A stretch of DNA of 46,881 bases from Candidatus Gastranaerophilales bacterium (GTDB lineage: Bacteria; Cyanobacteriota; Vampirovibrionia; Gastranaerophilales; Gastranaerophilaceae): NCBI GenBank assembly GCA_944324315.1, contig CALUVW010000017.1:1-46881 (forward strand). Direction: 5' to 3'. Below the pieces are notes generated by a model that worked only from the letters and a program-made list of their open reading frames with translations, was not told the DNA's origin and did not search any database. Shown here piece by piece: positions 32,174 to 40,892 of this stretch (the stretch's first letter is position 1; each line of letters starts with the position of its first letter). Made by a program: the position numbers and the translations under genes.

Positions 32174-32266
32174 TTAGCTCGGAATCGCCCCCCCCCCGAG
32201 GGTTTCAGGCATAGTAATTTCTAAACGAGGTTGTAATTGCTGCTCATCCAATCTTAATCTTTTCAT
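32174..32266 (-). CDS. Short leader ORF of pilin 2 (G10 state)
   Basis: ATG at 32266 with GAGGAG 8 nt upstream and TATAAT (32295-32290) just beyond. At ten G it encodes 30 residues, MKRLRLDEQQLQPRLEIT then MPETLGGGAIPS, and stops. Eight or eleven G would join it to pilin 2 in frame. Same arrangement as the pilin-1 leader. Confidence 0.55.
   Translation of the reverse strand: MKRLRLDEQQLQPRLEITMPETLGGGAIPS
32188..32197 (-). repeat. Poly-G (G10) tract in pilin-2 leader
   Basis: Ten G on the coding strand inside CTC-(G)10-CGATTCCGAGC, identical in length and context to the tract at 25715-25724. Confidence 0.9.
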
Positions 32267-32289
32267 AAATCAAACTCCTCTTTTTATAT

Positions 32290-32295
32290 ATTATA
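32290..32295 (-). promoter_or_regulatory. -10 box of pilin 2
   Basis: TGTATAAT on the minus strand, 24 nt before the ATG at 32266; the -35 is poor. Read-through from dgkA is also possible. Confidence 0.4.
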
Positions 32296-32313
32296 CATAT
32301 TTAGTATAACAAA

Positions 32314-32691
32314 TTACGCTAAAATTTTCAAGAGTGCCGAACCAAATAAAAGAACTCCTATAACAATCGCAACAACTGAGGCAAACATTACAGCACCGGC
32401 GGAAATATCTTTTGCCATGCCTACAAGTTTTGAATACCTGTTATGAAACACCGCATCCAGGGAAAATTCTATCGCAGAATTTAACATTTCGGTTACTATT
32501 ACAAAAGCGATTGTTAAAAGCAATATACACATTTTTTCAATACTGAAATCGAGAACAAAAGCCAATGCCAGAACTATCATTGCTATACAAAAATGAACTC
32601 TTATATTAATTTCAGATTTTAAGACCAGACGCATTCCTTTTCTTGCATTTTTGAATGTATTTGAAAATCCCTGTTGTTTAAACTTTGTCAT
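32314..32691 (-). CDS. dgkA: Undecaprenol/diacylglycerol kinase (DgkA family)
   Basis: 125 aa from the ATG at 32691 (GGAAAG 8 nt upstream; a TTG two codons earlier is also in frame). Three membrane helices, and the family motif EMLNSAIEFSLD near residues 64-75. In Gram-positive relatives this small kinase phosphorylates undecaprenol to recycle the lipid carrier; in proteobacteria diacylglycerol. The start lies inside the end of ybeY, and the order pgpH-ybeY-dgkA matches the conserved firmicute cluster. Confidence 0.93.
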   Translation of the reverse strand: MTKFKQQGFSNTFKNARKGMRLVLKSEINIRVHFCIAMIVLALAFVLDFSIEKMCILLLTIAFVIVTEMLNSAIEFSLDAVFHNRYSKLVGMAKDISAGAVMFASVVAIVIGVLLFGSALLKILA

Positions 32692-33184
32692 ATCCAATAC
32701 TTTCCAGCGCTTTATTTTGTAAATCTATAATAAAATTATAATCTTCTTCTGTTTGATGGTCAAATCCTAAAAGGTGCAAAATTCCATGACTTATTAAAAA
32801 TGCCAGTTCATATTCTTTCGTAACTTCTTTTTTCGCAGCTTCTTCCGTTACTTTATCAAGTGCAATTATAACCTCACCAAGATTAATTTCCCCGTCAAAC
32901 ACAAATTTCTCATCACTATCAGCAAAAATTGCAAATGTAATAATATCTGCCGCATAATCTTTATGCCTGTATTCTCTGTTTATTCCATGAGTTTTTTCGC
33001 TGTCACAAAAAAGAAAGTCAAAAGATATTGTATCGTATTTAAAACCTTCAAGACATGACAACGAATACACCTCAGGTAATGAAATATAAAATTCCAGAAT
33101 TTTTTTTGCGATATTTATAAAAAATTTCTCATCAATATCCCAATTTTCATATATATTTTCACTGAAAATATTAATATCAGGCAT
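32678..33184 (-). CDS. ybeY: Endoribonuclease YbeY (16S rRNA maturation)
   Basis: 168 aa from ATG 33184, which overlaps the pgpH stop by 8 nt; a longer frame reaches 33232. The zinc site ISHGILHLLGFDHQTEED is in its usual C-terminal place, preceded by REYRHKDYAADIITF (about residues 67-81). Involved in 16S rRNA 3'-end processing and quality control. Central gene of pgpH-ybeY-dgkA. Confidence 0.95.
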   Translation of the reverse strand: MPDINIFSENIYENWDIDEKFFINIAKKILEFYISLPEVYSLSCLEGFKYDTISFDFLFCDSEKTHGINREYRHKDYAADIITFAIFADSDEKFVFDGEINLGEVIIALDKVTEEAAKKEVTKEYELAFLISHGILHLLGFDHQTEEDYNFIIDLQNKALESIGYDKV

Positions 33185-35393
33185 TTTTATCACCATCTGA
33201 ATCATTAGTTTTAGGAGACTTTTCCCCTTCAAGCTGCTTTATTTTATTTTCTAAATCAGCATCCAGAAGTTTTGACGGCATATTTATTTTATCTTTTTGA
33301 AATTCAGCAGCAATATTTTCCTGATACTTAATTCTGTTATGCTGCATTCCGCGCAAAATTCTCGAAAAAGTAGATGCAATTATTTTTATATCTTTCAATG
33401 TTAAAGGGCTATCTGAGAGTTGACCGTCATTAAGTCTTTCAACAATAATTTTGTCAACCATTGCTTCAATTTCTTCCGGTGTAGGATTTTTTAAAGAACG
33501 AACAGCTGATTCAACAGCATCGGCAATCATCAAAATTGCAGTTTCTTTTGTATTTGGTTTTGGTCCTGTGTATCTGAATTGTTCCTCTTTAACGTTTTCA
33601 AGCCCTTCTTCTTTTACAGCCTGATTATAAAAATAACTGGCAAGCCCTTCTCCATGATGCTGCAAAATAAAATTTTGAATAACTTGCGGCAAACGATATT
33701 CTTTTGCGATTTCAATACCGTCTTTCGGATGCGCGGTTATTATCATTTTACTTATACGCGGAGTAAATTTATTGTGAGGATTTTCAATCATAAAATACGA
33801 CTGATTCTCTACAAAAAATAACGGTCGTTTTAATTTCCCAATATCATGATATAAAGCTCCGACTCTTGCCAGTATAGGATCCGCCCCGATGGCTTCTGCC
33901 GCAGCCTCACACAAATTAGAAACCATTAAACTGTGATGATAAGTGCCCGGAGCATCCATTTGAAGTCTTTTCAATAATTTCTGGTTATGATCACCTAATT
34001 CAGCAAGTCCATAAGGAGTAATTATTTTAAATGTACTTTCAAACAAAGGAAGAAGTCCTGTTGCTACTACAGCACTAATAATGCCGTTCAATAAAATAAA
34101 TGTACAATCTTTCACGATTAATACACTGTCAACTTCTATAAGACATTTTTCCAAAATATAAATTGCAAGAACAATAACCAGCCCTGCAAGCCCTATATTA
34201 AAACCTGTTTTAATAATATCAACTCTTTCAGCATATCTTATCTGAGAAATTACAACTATAGAAAACATGCTCAACAAAGTAAGAGCCACAACATATTGTA
34301 AACTATACTGGTATCCGACAGACATCACCGATAGCAATAATATTGAAACAATCAAGGCTATTCTCGGTTTTGTAAAAATGGAAGCTAATATCAAGAAAGC
34401 CGGTATAGGCAAAACATAGGGAGAAAAGCCTGTCGGCAGAACAACACCGATAAATGCCAGTAATATTGTTAAAAAGGCTATCAATGAAAGGGATCTTGGT
34501 TCTAAATAATCTTTTTCAAAAAATTTCATATATCCAAGGAACAAAGAAGTTCCGACAAAGACTATAAAATATATTGCAAGAAGTCCCTTCCAGTTCAATT
34601 CATATACGTTATACCCCGCCTGACGCAAAGCATCCCTTTTCAGTCTGGACACAGGACCTTCACCTTTAAATAATATTTTATCACCTTTTTGAAAAACAAC
34701 TTCATAAGGTTTGACTGCATTTTGAGCATTTTTTCTTGCAATTTCAGTAGCAAATTCATCAACAACAAGATTCGGAACAATTACCTGTTCTAATAATGCT
34801 TTTATTACAGAAACCTGACGCTTTGAAACATTTGATACCATATTGTTTAAAATAATAGAATCAATGTTGTCCTTTTCATAATCTTTTTCTGTAATACCTG
34901 CCTGTAAAATATTTGCAAGCGTAACAGAAGATTTGTCAAAAACTTCATGCAAAATATTGTCATCAGCCTTTAACAAAAAATTTATAATAAAACTACGCTG
35001 CGAATTATCAGAAAGATCAAACAGTATTCCTAATTCTTCTTTTTTTATATCATCTCCGACATCTTTTCTACGTATCTGCATAACTGATGTCTGAAGTGTT
35101 TGAAGATTATTTTTAATAAACTCATCTTCTGCCGGAGCCATAATCGGTTCAACTTTTTGCGCAACTTCTTTTCTTCTAAGCTCGGTACGTTTTACATCCT
35201 CAACAATTAAAGTCTTTTGAGCTATAATATCACGTTTACTGATACCGTTTTCAATTATGTTTTGAAAAAAGAAATTTTGCGAAGAAATGACCGTAGTCAT
35301 TAACACCGTAAAACCAACAAAAGATAAAATCTTAACCGATTGTGATGAAGTAAAAAAATCTTTTAACTTCGAAATAAATTCTATTTTTGCCAT
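33177..35393 (-). CDS. pgpH: Cyclic di-AMP phosphodiesterase, 7TM-HD (PgpH) family
   Basis: 738 aa. N-terminal membrane helix, ~230-aa extracytoplasmic 7TMR-HDED region, about seven helices (around residues 265-460), then a cytoplasmic HD domain: HHSLMVSNLCEAAAEAIGAD and GALYHDIGK (His-Asp pair), later HPKDGIEIAKEYRLP and FILQHHGEG. PgpH hydrolyses c-di-AMP to pApA. Its synthase CdaA is also in this window. SD is AGGAA about 10 nt upstream. Heads the operon with ybeY and dgkA. Confidence 0.94.
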   Translation of the reverse strand: MAKIEFISKLKDFFTSSQSVKILSFVGFTVLMTTVISSQNFFFQNIIENGISKRDIIAQKTLIVEDVKRTELRRKEVAQKVEPIMAPAEDEFIKNNLQTLQTSVMQIRRKDVGDDIKKEELGILFDLSDNSQRSFIINFLLKADDNILHEVFDKSSVTLANILQAGITEKDYEKDNIDSIILNNMVSNVSKRQVSVIKALLEQVIVPNLVVDEFATEIARKNAQNAVKPYEVVFQKGDKILFKGEGPVSRLKRDALRQAGYNVYELNWKGLLAIYFIVFVGTSLFLGYMKFFEKDYLEPRSLSLIAFLTILLAFIGVVLPTGFSPYVLPIPAFLILASIFTKPRIALIVSILLLSVMSVGYQYSLQYVVALTLLSMFSIVVISQIRYAERVDIIKTGFNIGLAGLVIVLAIYILEKCLIEVDSVLIVKDCTFILLNGIISAVVATGLLPLFESTFKIITPYGLAELGDHNQKLLKRLQMDAPGTYHHSLMVSNLCEAAAEAIGADPILARVGALYHDIGKLKRPLFFVENQSYFMIENPHNKFTPRISKMIITAHPKDGIEIAKEYRLPQVIQNFILQHHGEGLASYFYNQAVKEEGLENVKEEQFRYTGPKPNTKETAILMIADAVESAVRSLKNPTPEEIEAMVDKIIVERLNDGQLSDSPLTLKDIKIIASTFSRILRGMQHNRIKYQENIAAEFQKDKINMPSKLLDADLENKIKQLEGEKSPKTNDSDGDKNA

Positions 35394-35444
35394 ATATATA
35401 ATAGTTCCTATATTATTATTTAACTTTTAATATATTATAACTTC

Positions 35445-36389
35445 CTAAAAATTTTTCAAGTCTTGCAGTTTTAACCGTCTTTGAATATCTTCAAGAAGTT
35501 TACGGTTAATAGAAAGCAATTCCGACAACACTGCAATTAATGCAACCTGTACACCGGTAATTATTAATATAGCAGAAAGAATTAATGATTGGATATGCCC
35601 AGAACCGCTTCCGCAAAAATAAAACCATAAAAATCTTAAACCGATAAAAAAACCTACCCCTAAAAACAAACTCGCAAGTATAGAGAAAAACCGGAAAGGT
35701 CTGTATATCACAAACATTCTTATCATTGTGAACATAGAACGTCTGACGTAATCAAATATATTTTTTACAAGTTTGGACTTTCTTAACTCCGGATTTACAT
35801 TAACAGGAACGCATTTCAGCTGTAAACCTTTTGCCTTTGCCTGAATTATGGTTTCAAGGGTATAAGTGTAATTATCAAAAATATTAAGCTGTAAAGCAGC
35901 ATTACGAGAAAAAGCACGAAACCCGCTCGGGGCATCCTCAACATCTGTTGAACTTATAATTCTCATAACCAGCGAACCGAGTTTTTGTAAAAATTTTTTT
36001 AGTAATGAAAAATGCTTGATTTTTGAAACGGGACGCGCTCCTATAACAATATCAGCTTCGCCTTCCAAAATAGGTGAAACAAGTTTTTTTATATCATCCG
36101 CACAATACTGGTTATCTGCATCTGTATTAACGATAATATCAGCCCCGTATTCAAGAGAATTATTTATCCCGGCAATAAATGCTTTTGCCAAACCGACATT
36201 ATGCGGCATTTCAACAATATGGTCAACCCCCAGAGACTTTGCAACCTCAACGGTTTTATCAGTTGAGCCGTCGTCAATCACAAGAACTTCAATTTTATCT
36301 ATACCATCTATCTTTTTAGGTAACGCATTAATTGTCACCGGTAACGATTCTTCTTCATTATAACAAGGTATTTGAATTATTAATTTCAT
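35445..36389 (-). CDS. Family 2 glycosyltransferase, membrane-anchored
   Basis: 314 aa. GT2 fold: IQIPCYNEEESLP at the start, VIDDGSTDKT near 38-47 and NTDADNQYC near 88-96 for nucleotide-sugar and metal binding, EAPSGFRAF-like segment (EDAPSGFRAFSR) near 151-162, then two C-terminal membrane helices (about 234-290). Like dolichyl/polyprenyl-phosphate sugar synthases, which make the donor used by GT39/GT83 enzymes. Divergent from the GT39-type gene at 36440 with 50 nt between; overlapping -10 boxes. GAGGGAAGTT precedes the ATG. Confidence 0.9.
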   Translation of the reverse strand: MKLIIQIPCYNEEESLPVTINALPKKIDGIDKIEVLVIDDGSTDKTVEVAKSLGVDHIVEMPHNVGLAKAFIAGINNSLEYGADIIVNTDADNQYCADDIKKLVSPILEGEADIVIGARPVSKIKHFSLLKKFLQKLGSLVMRIISSTDVEDAPSGFRAFSRNAALQLNIFDNYTYTLETIIQAKAKGLQLKCVPVNVNPELRKSKLVKNIFDYVRRSMFTMIRMFVIYRPFRFFSILASLFLGVGFFIGLRFLWFYFCGSGSGHIQSLILSAILIITGVQVALIAVLSELLSINRKLLEDIQRRLKLQDLKNF

Positions 36390-36417
36390 AACTTCCCTCT
36401 TTTAATATTTCTTTTTT

Positions 36418-36427
36418 ATTATATAAT
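36418..36427. promoter_or_regulatory. Overlapping divergent -10 boxes
   Basis: ATTATATAAT contains TATAAT on the plus strand (36422-36427) and on the minus strand (36423-36418). The two glycosyltransferase genes would thus be transcribed from the same short AT-rich spot. Confidence 0.45.
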
Positions 36428-36439
36428 TAAAGAGGGATT

Positions 36440-38086
36440 TTGACAATCGTGAAAAAGTTCTTAGGAATAACCGCAATAACTCTTTTAGGTCTTATTTTTA
36501 GGCTCATATTTATTAACAAGCCTGATGGTTTATGGAATGACGAATATGTAAGCTGGACTATTTCTTCAACACCTTTATTCAACGGCTTTATGAATGCGGT
36601 AAAATCACAATGCCACATGCCTTTTTACTATCTTTATATGAAAGTTTACATGTTTTTCTTCGGTCAAAGTGATCTGGCTTTAAGAATATCCTCTGTCATT
36701 CCTGGGATTTTAGCAATTCCTGTAATGTATTTTGTTGGAAAAGAAAAAAACGAAAAAACAGGAATTTATTGCGCAGTTCTTACAGCTATAAGTTCTTTTC
36801 TTATTTATTATTCGCAAGAAGTAAGATTATATTCAATACTTTTTCTATTCTCGGCATTATGTATCCTTTATACTTTAAAATGTATAAAAGCTCCAACTGT
36901 TAAAAATCTAACTCTATTCTCGCTGTTTAATTTCTTAATATTATTTACTCACACAATCGGTTTTGTTTTCGTATTCTTTAATTTAATTTTTATCAGCATA
37001 AATCTTTACGGGAAATTTAAAAAACTTATACTGTCAGTATGGACAGGTATAATAGCATGCGCTATTGTATTATCACCGCTTATTTTCAACATTTTTACAA
37101 CAAAATCTTTTTCTCAATGGTGGGGGCATTTTTCAATATCAAAAATAGGTTTTCTTTTTACAGATTATTTTTCTCCTGTTCTTACGAATTTAACCAATGC
37201 ACCTGATAATTTCTTTTATATGCCTAAACTTGCATTTTTTATGATAATACCGGCTTTTATTGCAATATTTTGTATTATTAAAGCAGTAATTAAAAATAGA
37301 ATTAATATACAGTTGTTTTTTATAGCTTTATGTACAATTTCCGTGCTGGTTATCGCTGCCATAAGCGGTAAACTTGTATTCTTGACCAAATATTCAATTG
37401 AAATTTATCCGATTTTAATTTTGCTTGCATGTGAAGGAGCATGCTCAATAAATAATAAAGTATTAAGAAACACTTTAATAACGATATATTGTTTAATATC
37501 AACAGGCTACATAATTCTCTTTCCATACTCTGCACCAAAAATGCGCCGTCCGGAAGGGCATAAAATTATGACAGATATTTTAGAGCAAATGCAGTTAAAT
37601 AAAGGCGATATTATCCTGCTGGAATATTATCCAAAATACCGTTTTGAAAAATACTTTGATTTTAGTGATTACAGAGTAGTGGAAATTCATAAAGGTAATT
37701 TCCCGGGATTCTTTTCTGAACATAACTCGTATGAGCAGGCTTATTTAAACGGAAAAAATGATTATCTAAATACATTTAAAAACTATGATAACAAATATTA
37801 TGAAAGCATGCTCGATAAAAATATATTTAATAAACTCGAACCGGGACAAAACCTTGTCATGGTAATACTAAACAGCGTAGCATTTCATTCTCCGGCTGAC
37901 ATGAAAAATATCGCATTAACTCCGGATTTATATAATAAGGAACCATTATTATTTTTAATTTTTTCATACGTAAAAAATAAAACATTTGAAGATGCTATGA
38001 AAAAGCTTACTATAACCAGCTTTGCGCAGAAAGGGAACTGGACTTTGATAAAGTTTACAAAACTTAATAAACAGACAAAATTTTAG
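36440..38086 (+). CDS. PMT/ArnT-type (GT39/83) membrane glycosyltransferase
   Basis: 548 aa from TTG 36440 (AGAGGG 4 nt upstream); a GTG at 36449 is also possible. About ten membrane helices. The first extracytoplasmic loop has LWNDEYVSW (Asp34-Glu35), the acidic pair typical of PMT/ArnT-type transferases that take sugar from polyprenyl-phosphate. YSQEVRLYSILFLF near 117-130 is also typical. The C-terminal ~150 aa is soluble. With the GT2 enzyme opposite, it could glycosylate envelope or pilus proteins or lipids; target unknown. Confidence 0.88.
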   Translation: MTIVKKFLGITAITLLGLIFRLIFINKPDGLWNDEYVSWTISSTPLFNGFMNAVKSQCHMPFYYLYMKVYMFFFGQSDLALRISSVIPGILAIPVMYFVGKEKNEKTGIYCAVLTAISSFLIYYSQEVRLYSILFLFSALCILYTLKCIKAPTVKNLTLFSLFNFLILFTHTIGFVFVFFNLIFISINLYGKFKKLILSVWTGIIACAIVLSPLIFNIFTTKSFSQWWGHFSISKIGFLFTDYFSPVLTNLTNAPDNFFYMPKLAFFMIIPAFIAIFCIIKAVIKNRINIQLFFIALCTISVLVIAAISGKLVFLTKYSIEIYPILILLACEGACSINNKVLRNTLITIYCLISTGYIILFPYSAPKMRRPEGHKIMTDILEQMQLNKGDIILLEYYPKYRFEKYFDFSDYRVVEIHKGNFPGFFSEHNSYEQAYLNGKNDYLNTFKNYDNKYYESMLDKNIFNKLEPGQNLVMVILNSVAFHSPADMKNIALTPDLYNKEPLLFLIFSYVKNKTFEDAMKKLTITSFAQKGNWTLIKFTKLNKQTKF

Positions 38087-38148
38087 CAATTTTTATTATG
38101 TTTGAACCTCTATATATATAGAAGGTTTCATTGTTGTAGGTAAAAAAG

Positions 38149-39576
38149 ATGAAAGTGGAAAGTGCAAATTTTAATATTTTTAATGCCTCTAATCTACCGA
38201 ATAATACTCAGGTAAATCGGTCTATATCAAAACAATCATTCACAGGCGGCATAGCTCCTTCAGTTTTAGCAGATGAGATTAACAAATTAAATACACCATT
38301 TTTAAAGGGAGTTAACAGACTCAGGAACAACATAGGGGAATTTCAGGATATTTGTTTAAATGCTTTAGGAACAGGATTTTTAGCTCCTTTATTTATCAAA
38401 TACAATCCGTTATCACATACAGATGAAGATACCAGAACTTATTCAGCCTGGAGACAACCCCTTTCTGCCGGTTTGGCAATTGTCACACAGGGAGGCATCA
38501 CAATTCCTTTTGTAGCACTTATTAATCACATGACAAATTCAGGCTGGTTTAATGAAAAATGTAATAAATCACCTTTCAAAGATGAAAAATATATTTACAG
38601 AACAATAAAAAAACTCAACCCGAAACTTAATAAATCACAAATTAACGAAAAAGTTAAAAGTTATATTGACGCACAAAAGAAATCATTAATTGATAATTTA
38701 AGACAGAATAATACAATTTATTATCAATATAATAATTCTCCTTATGCAACACCTATGAATTCAGAAAAATTCAAAAATCTATTAAACAAAACCATTGAAG
38801 ATATGCTCAAAGAAGAAAAAGATGAACTTGCAAGATGTAAGGGAGAAAAACTTAAAAACAGAATAGAAAGATCGGATTTTTACAGAACACATTATGATAC
38901 CTGCAAAAGTCTCTTTACAGATATTGAAAACAAAATAAATAGTGCAGGCAGTGTAAAAGAAATAAGTGACTATTTAAAAGCAAAATACAAAACACTTAAA
39001 ACACAAAAAGCGGATCCTCATTTACTTGAAATATTAAAAGAAATAAAAGCGTATGAAGTTGCCGGTAAAGAAGGCTTCTTATATAAAGTTCAAAAAATGC
39101 AGGATGCCCAACATCTTGAAGGCTACAAAGGGATGAAAACCCGCCGGGAAGTAGAAGAAAAAGTTGCAAAAAATCTTGCCGGCAGAATTTCCGAGCAGGA
39201 AGATATCATCGAATTTCTTGAAAAAGTAAAACAATCCCTCTCAGAAGGCAAAACCGTAAGCGATATTGAAGAAATGTTTGCTCAAAAGGTTAAAGAATTT
39301 AAAAATAAAGGCAAAGAATTTAAGTTACATGACAAAATCTTTTCAGAAGAAGTTATAGAAAAATTAAAGTCGTTGACTCAAAGCCATATTGACGGAGTTA
39401 AACGAATTTCAACCTTACTGGTTGCACTTGCAATGCTTCCTGTAAGCTGCTCTATATTAAACTGGGTATACCCGAGATTTATGGATGCGGTATTCCCTAA
39501 ACTTTCAAGCAAAAAACATTCAAATGAAGCAAAAGAACTTATTGATAAAGCAAATAAGAATAGCGGGGTGAAATGA
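38149..39576 (+). CDS. Hypothetical protein with F-x-G motif and membrane segments
   Basis: 475 aa. Begins MKVESANFNIFNASNLPNN and has KQSFTGG at residues 28-34. Two possible hydrophobic regions (ALGTGFLAPLF near 63-73 and AGLAIVTQGGITIPFVAL near 105-122) and one near the C-terminus (ISTLLVALAMLPVSCSIL), separated by a long Lys/Glu-rich helical domain. AGG is about 8 nt upstream of the ATG. Overlaps the next gene by 4 nt (ATGA), so the two are translated together. No known domain. Confidence 0.72.
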   Translation: MKVESANFNIFNASNLPNNTQVNRSISKQSFTGGIAPSVLADEINKLNTPFLKGVNRLRNNIGEFQDICLNALGTGFLAPLFIKYNPLSHTDEDTRTYSAWRQPLSAGLAIVTQGGITIPFVALINHMTNSGWFNEKCNKSPFKDEKYIYRTIKKLNPKLNKSQINEKVKSYIDAQKKSLIDNLRQNNTIYYQYNNSPYATPMNSEKFKNLLNKTIEDMLKEEKDELARCKGEKLKNRIERSDFYRTHYDTCKSLFTDIENKINSAGSVKEISDYLKAKYKTLKTQKADPHLLEILKEIKAYEVAGKEGFLYKVQKMQDAQHLEGYKGMKTRREVEEKVAKNLAGRISEQEDIIEFLEKVKQSLSEGKTVSDIEEMFAQKVKEFKNKGKEFKLHDKIFSEEVIEKLKSLTQSHIDGVKRISTLLVALAMLPVSCSILNWVYPRFMDAVFPKLSSKKHSNEAKELIDKANKNSGVK

Positions 39577-40430
39577 TGACAGTTACAGCTATAAATTCAT
39601 TAAATCCTAATACAGTAACAAATAATATCAACTTTACAGCTGAATCAAAAAATTCCGCTACTAAGCCTGCTGCTAATACTAAAGCGGCATCCGCAAAAAA
39701 ACATAAAAAAACTTCCAAAGCTCTGGAAACTACAATTGACCTTGCGACATTCGGTGCAGCCGGAGCTCTGGGGATAATGGGTTATAAAGGGAAATGGCTT
39801 CAAAAAGGAATAAAATGGTTATCTGATACTAAATTCATGAATAAAAAAGTTTTTCCTAATTATGAAATAGATAATGCTAAATTTATGTCTTTAATCGGAG
39901 TAACATCTATTGTTTTAAAAGACGGTTTAGGTTGTTATTTATACGTAAAACAGAGTTTAAATAACGATAAAATTCCTGAAGATAAAAGAAAGTTCGTTGC
40001 GGCACTCGACCTTGCAAACGGCGGTTTGATGGTTGCTATGCAGTTATTGACATTCTTCACAATTTCAAGTAAAAAAGTTCAGACAAAACTGTTCAATTCA
40101 TTATTCGGAGAACATTTTACAAGATCTGCCAAAAAAGCATTAAAATTTAAACTCAAACAGAATAGTGAACTGACAAATATCTCAGGAAAAGAATTTTATA
40201 AAGCAAGAGAAAAAGATTTACGTGGATTAATCGGAGCATTCGGTTATTTAACGTCACTTGCTGCGTCAGCAATTATTGCAAAACGAGTTATTGTTCCGTT
40301 TATTGCAACTCCTCTTGCTGACAAAACAAAAGCTTGGATGTGCAGAAATGATAAACCGGCTCAAACTCATAAAGATACAAAAAATACTTATGATACATCA
40401 AAACCGGCAGCACAAAACTTGCATAATTAA
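39573..40430 (+). CDS. Hypothetical membrane protein, partner of the 38149 gene
   Basis: 285 aa; start overlaps the previous stop (ATGATGA). N-terminus MMTVTAINSLNPNTVTNNIN then FTAES, close to the F-x-G pattern (F-T-A), followed by an Ala/Lys-rich linker. Hydrophobic stretches near 57-70 (FGAAGALGIMGY), 148-165 (GGLMVAMQLLTFFTI) and 220-245 (YLTSLAASAIIAKRVIVPFI) suggest several membrane helices. Ends at the terminator 40443. No family recognised; its general style resembles the 38149 product. Confidence 0.72.
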   Translation: MMTVTAINSLNPNTVTNNINFTAESKNSATKPAANTKAASAKKHKKTSKALETTIDLATFGAAGALGIMGYKGKWLQKGIKWLSDTKFMNKKVFPNYEIDNAKFMSLIGVTSIVLKDGLGCYLYVKQSLNNDKIPEDKRKFVAALDLANGGLMVAMQLLTFFTISSKKVQTKLFNSLFGEHFTRSAKKALKFKLKQNSELTNISGKEFYKAREKDLRGLIGAFGYLTSLAASAIIAKRVIVPFIATPLADKTKAWMCRNDKPAQTHKDTKNTYDTSKPAAQNLHN

Positions 40431-40442
40431 ATTTTAATAAAA

Positions 40443-40470
40443 AAATAAGATACCTAAGTATCTTATTTTC
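40443..40470. terminator. Bidirectional terminator
   Basis: AAAATAAGATAC and GTATCTTATTTT, perfect 12-bp stem with loop CTAA, between the plus-strand pair and the convergent gene at 40491. Confidence 0.85.
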
Positions 40471-40490
40471 TTCGCAATTTTTTTAATTAA

Positions 40491-40838
40491 TTAAAAAGGT
40501 TTAGTCTGATTTAATTTCAATCTTAATTCTCTAAATCTTGAAATATCTTCCTGAGTTCTGCCTGATTCCTGGAATACAGCCTGTGATGAAGGATGTACCA
40601 TTAAAACATAATCCATATGAATTTCAAGAAAATTATATTTTCTAGGAGACTGATTAGAATTTCTTGGATAGATTTCAGCATTAGTAACTGCAAGGAAGCG
40701 TCTTTCTCTGTCATTTAGCAAATCCGTAAGCTCTCTATTTGTATTTGTATATTTTGAAACATGAACCACACCTTTAATGTCATGATCTGCGGTTAATATA
40801 CATACCTCTATTGGAACTGTATCAATATTTTTACCCAT
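40491..40838 (-). CDS. Small conserved hypothetical protein
   Basis: 115 aa, all-beta-looking N-terminal part (VPIEVCILTADHDIKGVVHV, LAVTNAEIYP, YNFLEIHMDYVLMVHPSS) and a charged helical tail. Short proteins of this shape (modify-a-value, 'RGxVHV...LNDxxRxFLAVTNAEIY...LxIHxDYIxMV') look like a single-domain family I half recognise but will not name. AAAGGA is 9 nt before the ATG. Single gene. Confidence 0.7.
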   Translation of the reverse strand: MGKNIDTVPIEVCILTADHDIKGVVHVSKYTNTNRELTDLLNDRERRFLAVTNAEIYPRNSNQSPRKYNFLEIHMDYVLMVHPSSQAVFQESGRTQEDISRFRELRLKLNQTKPF

Positions 40839-40892
40839 AAATTTTATCCTTTTTTCATATAATACAATATTTTAAATCAATTGTCCATATTG

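Larger units (their letters stand above)
32044..32213 (-). repeat. 170-bp leader cassette, copy 2 (pilin 2)
   Basis: Homologous to 25571-25740 with the same order of blocks and same total length; main differences lie in 32146-32176. Confidence 0.85.
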
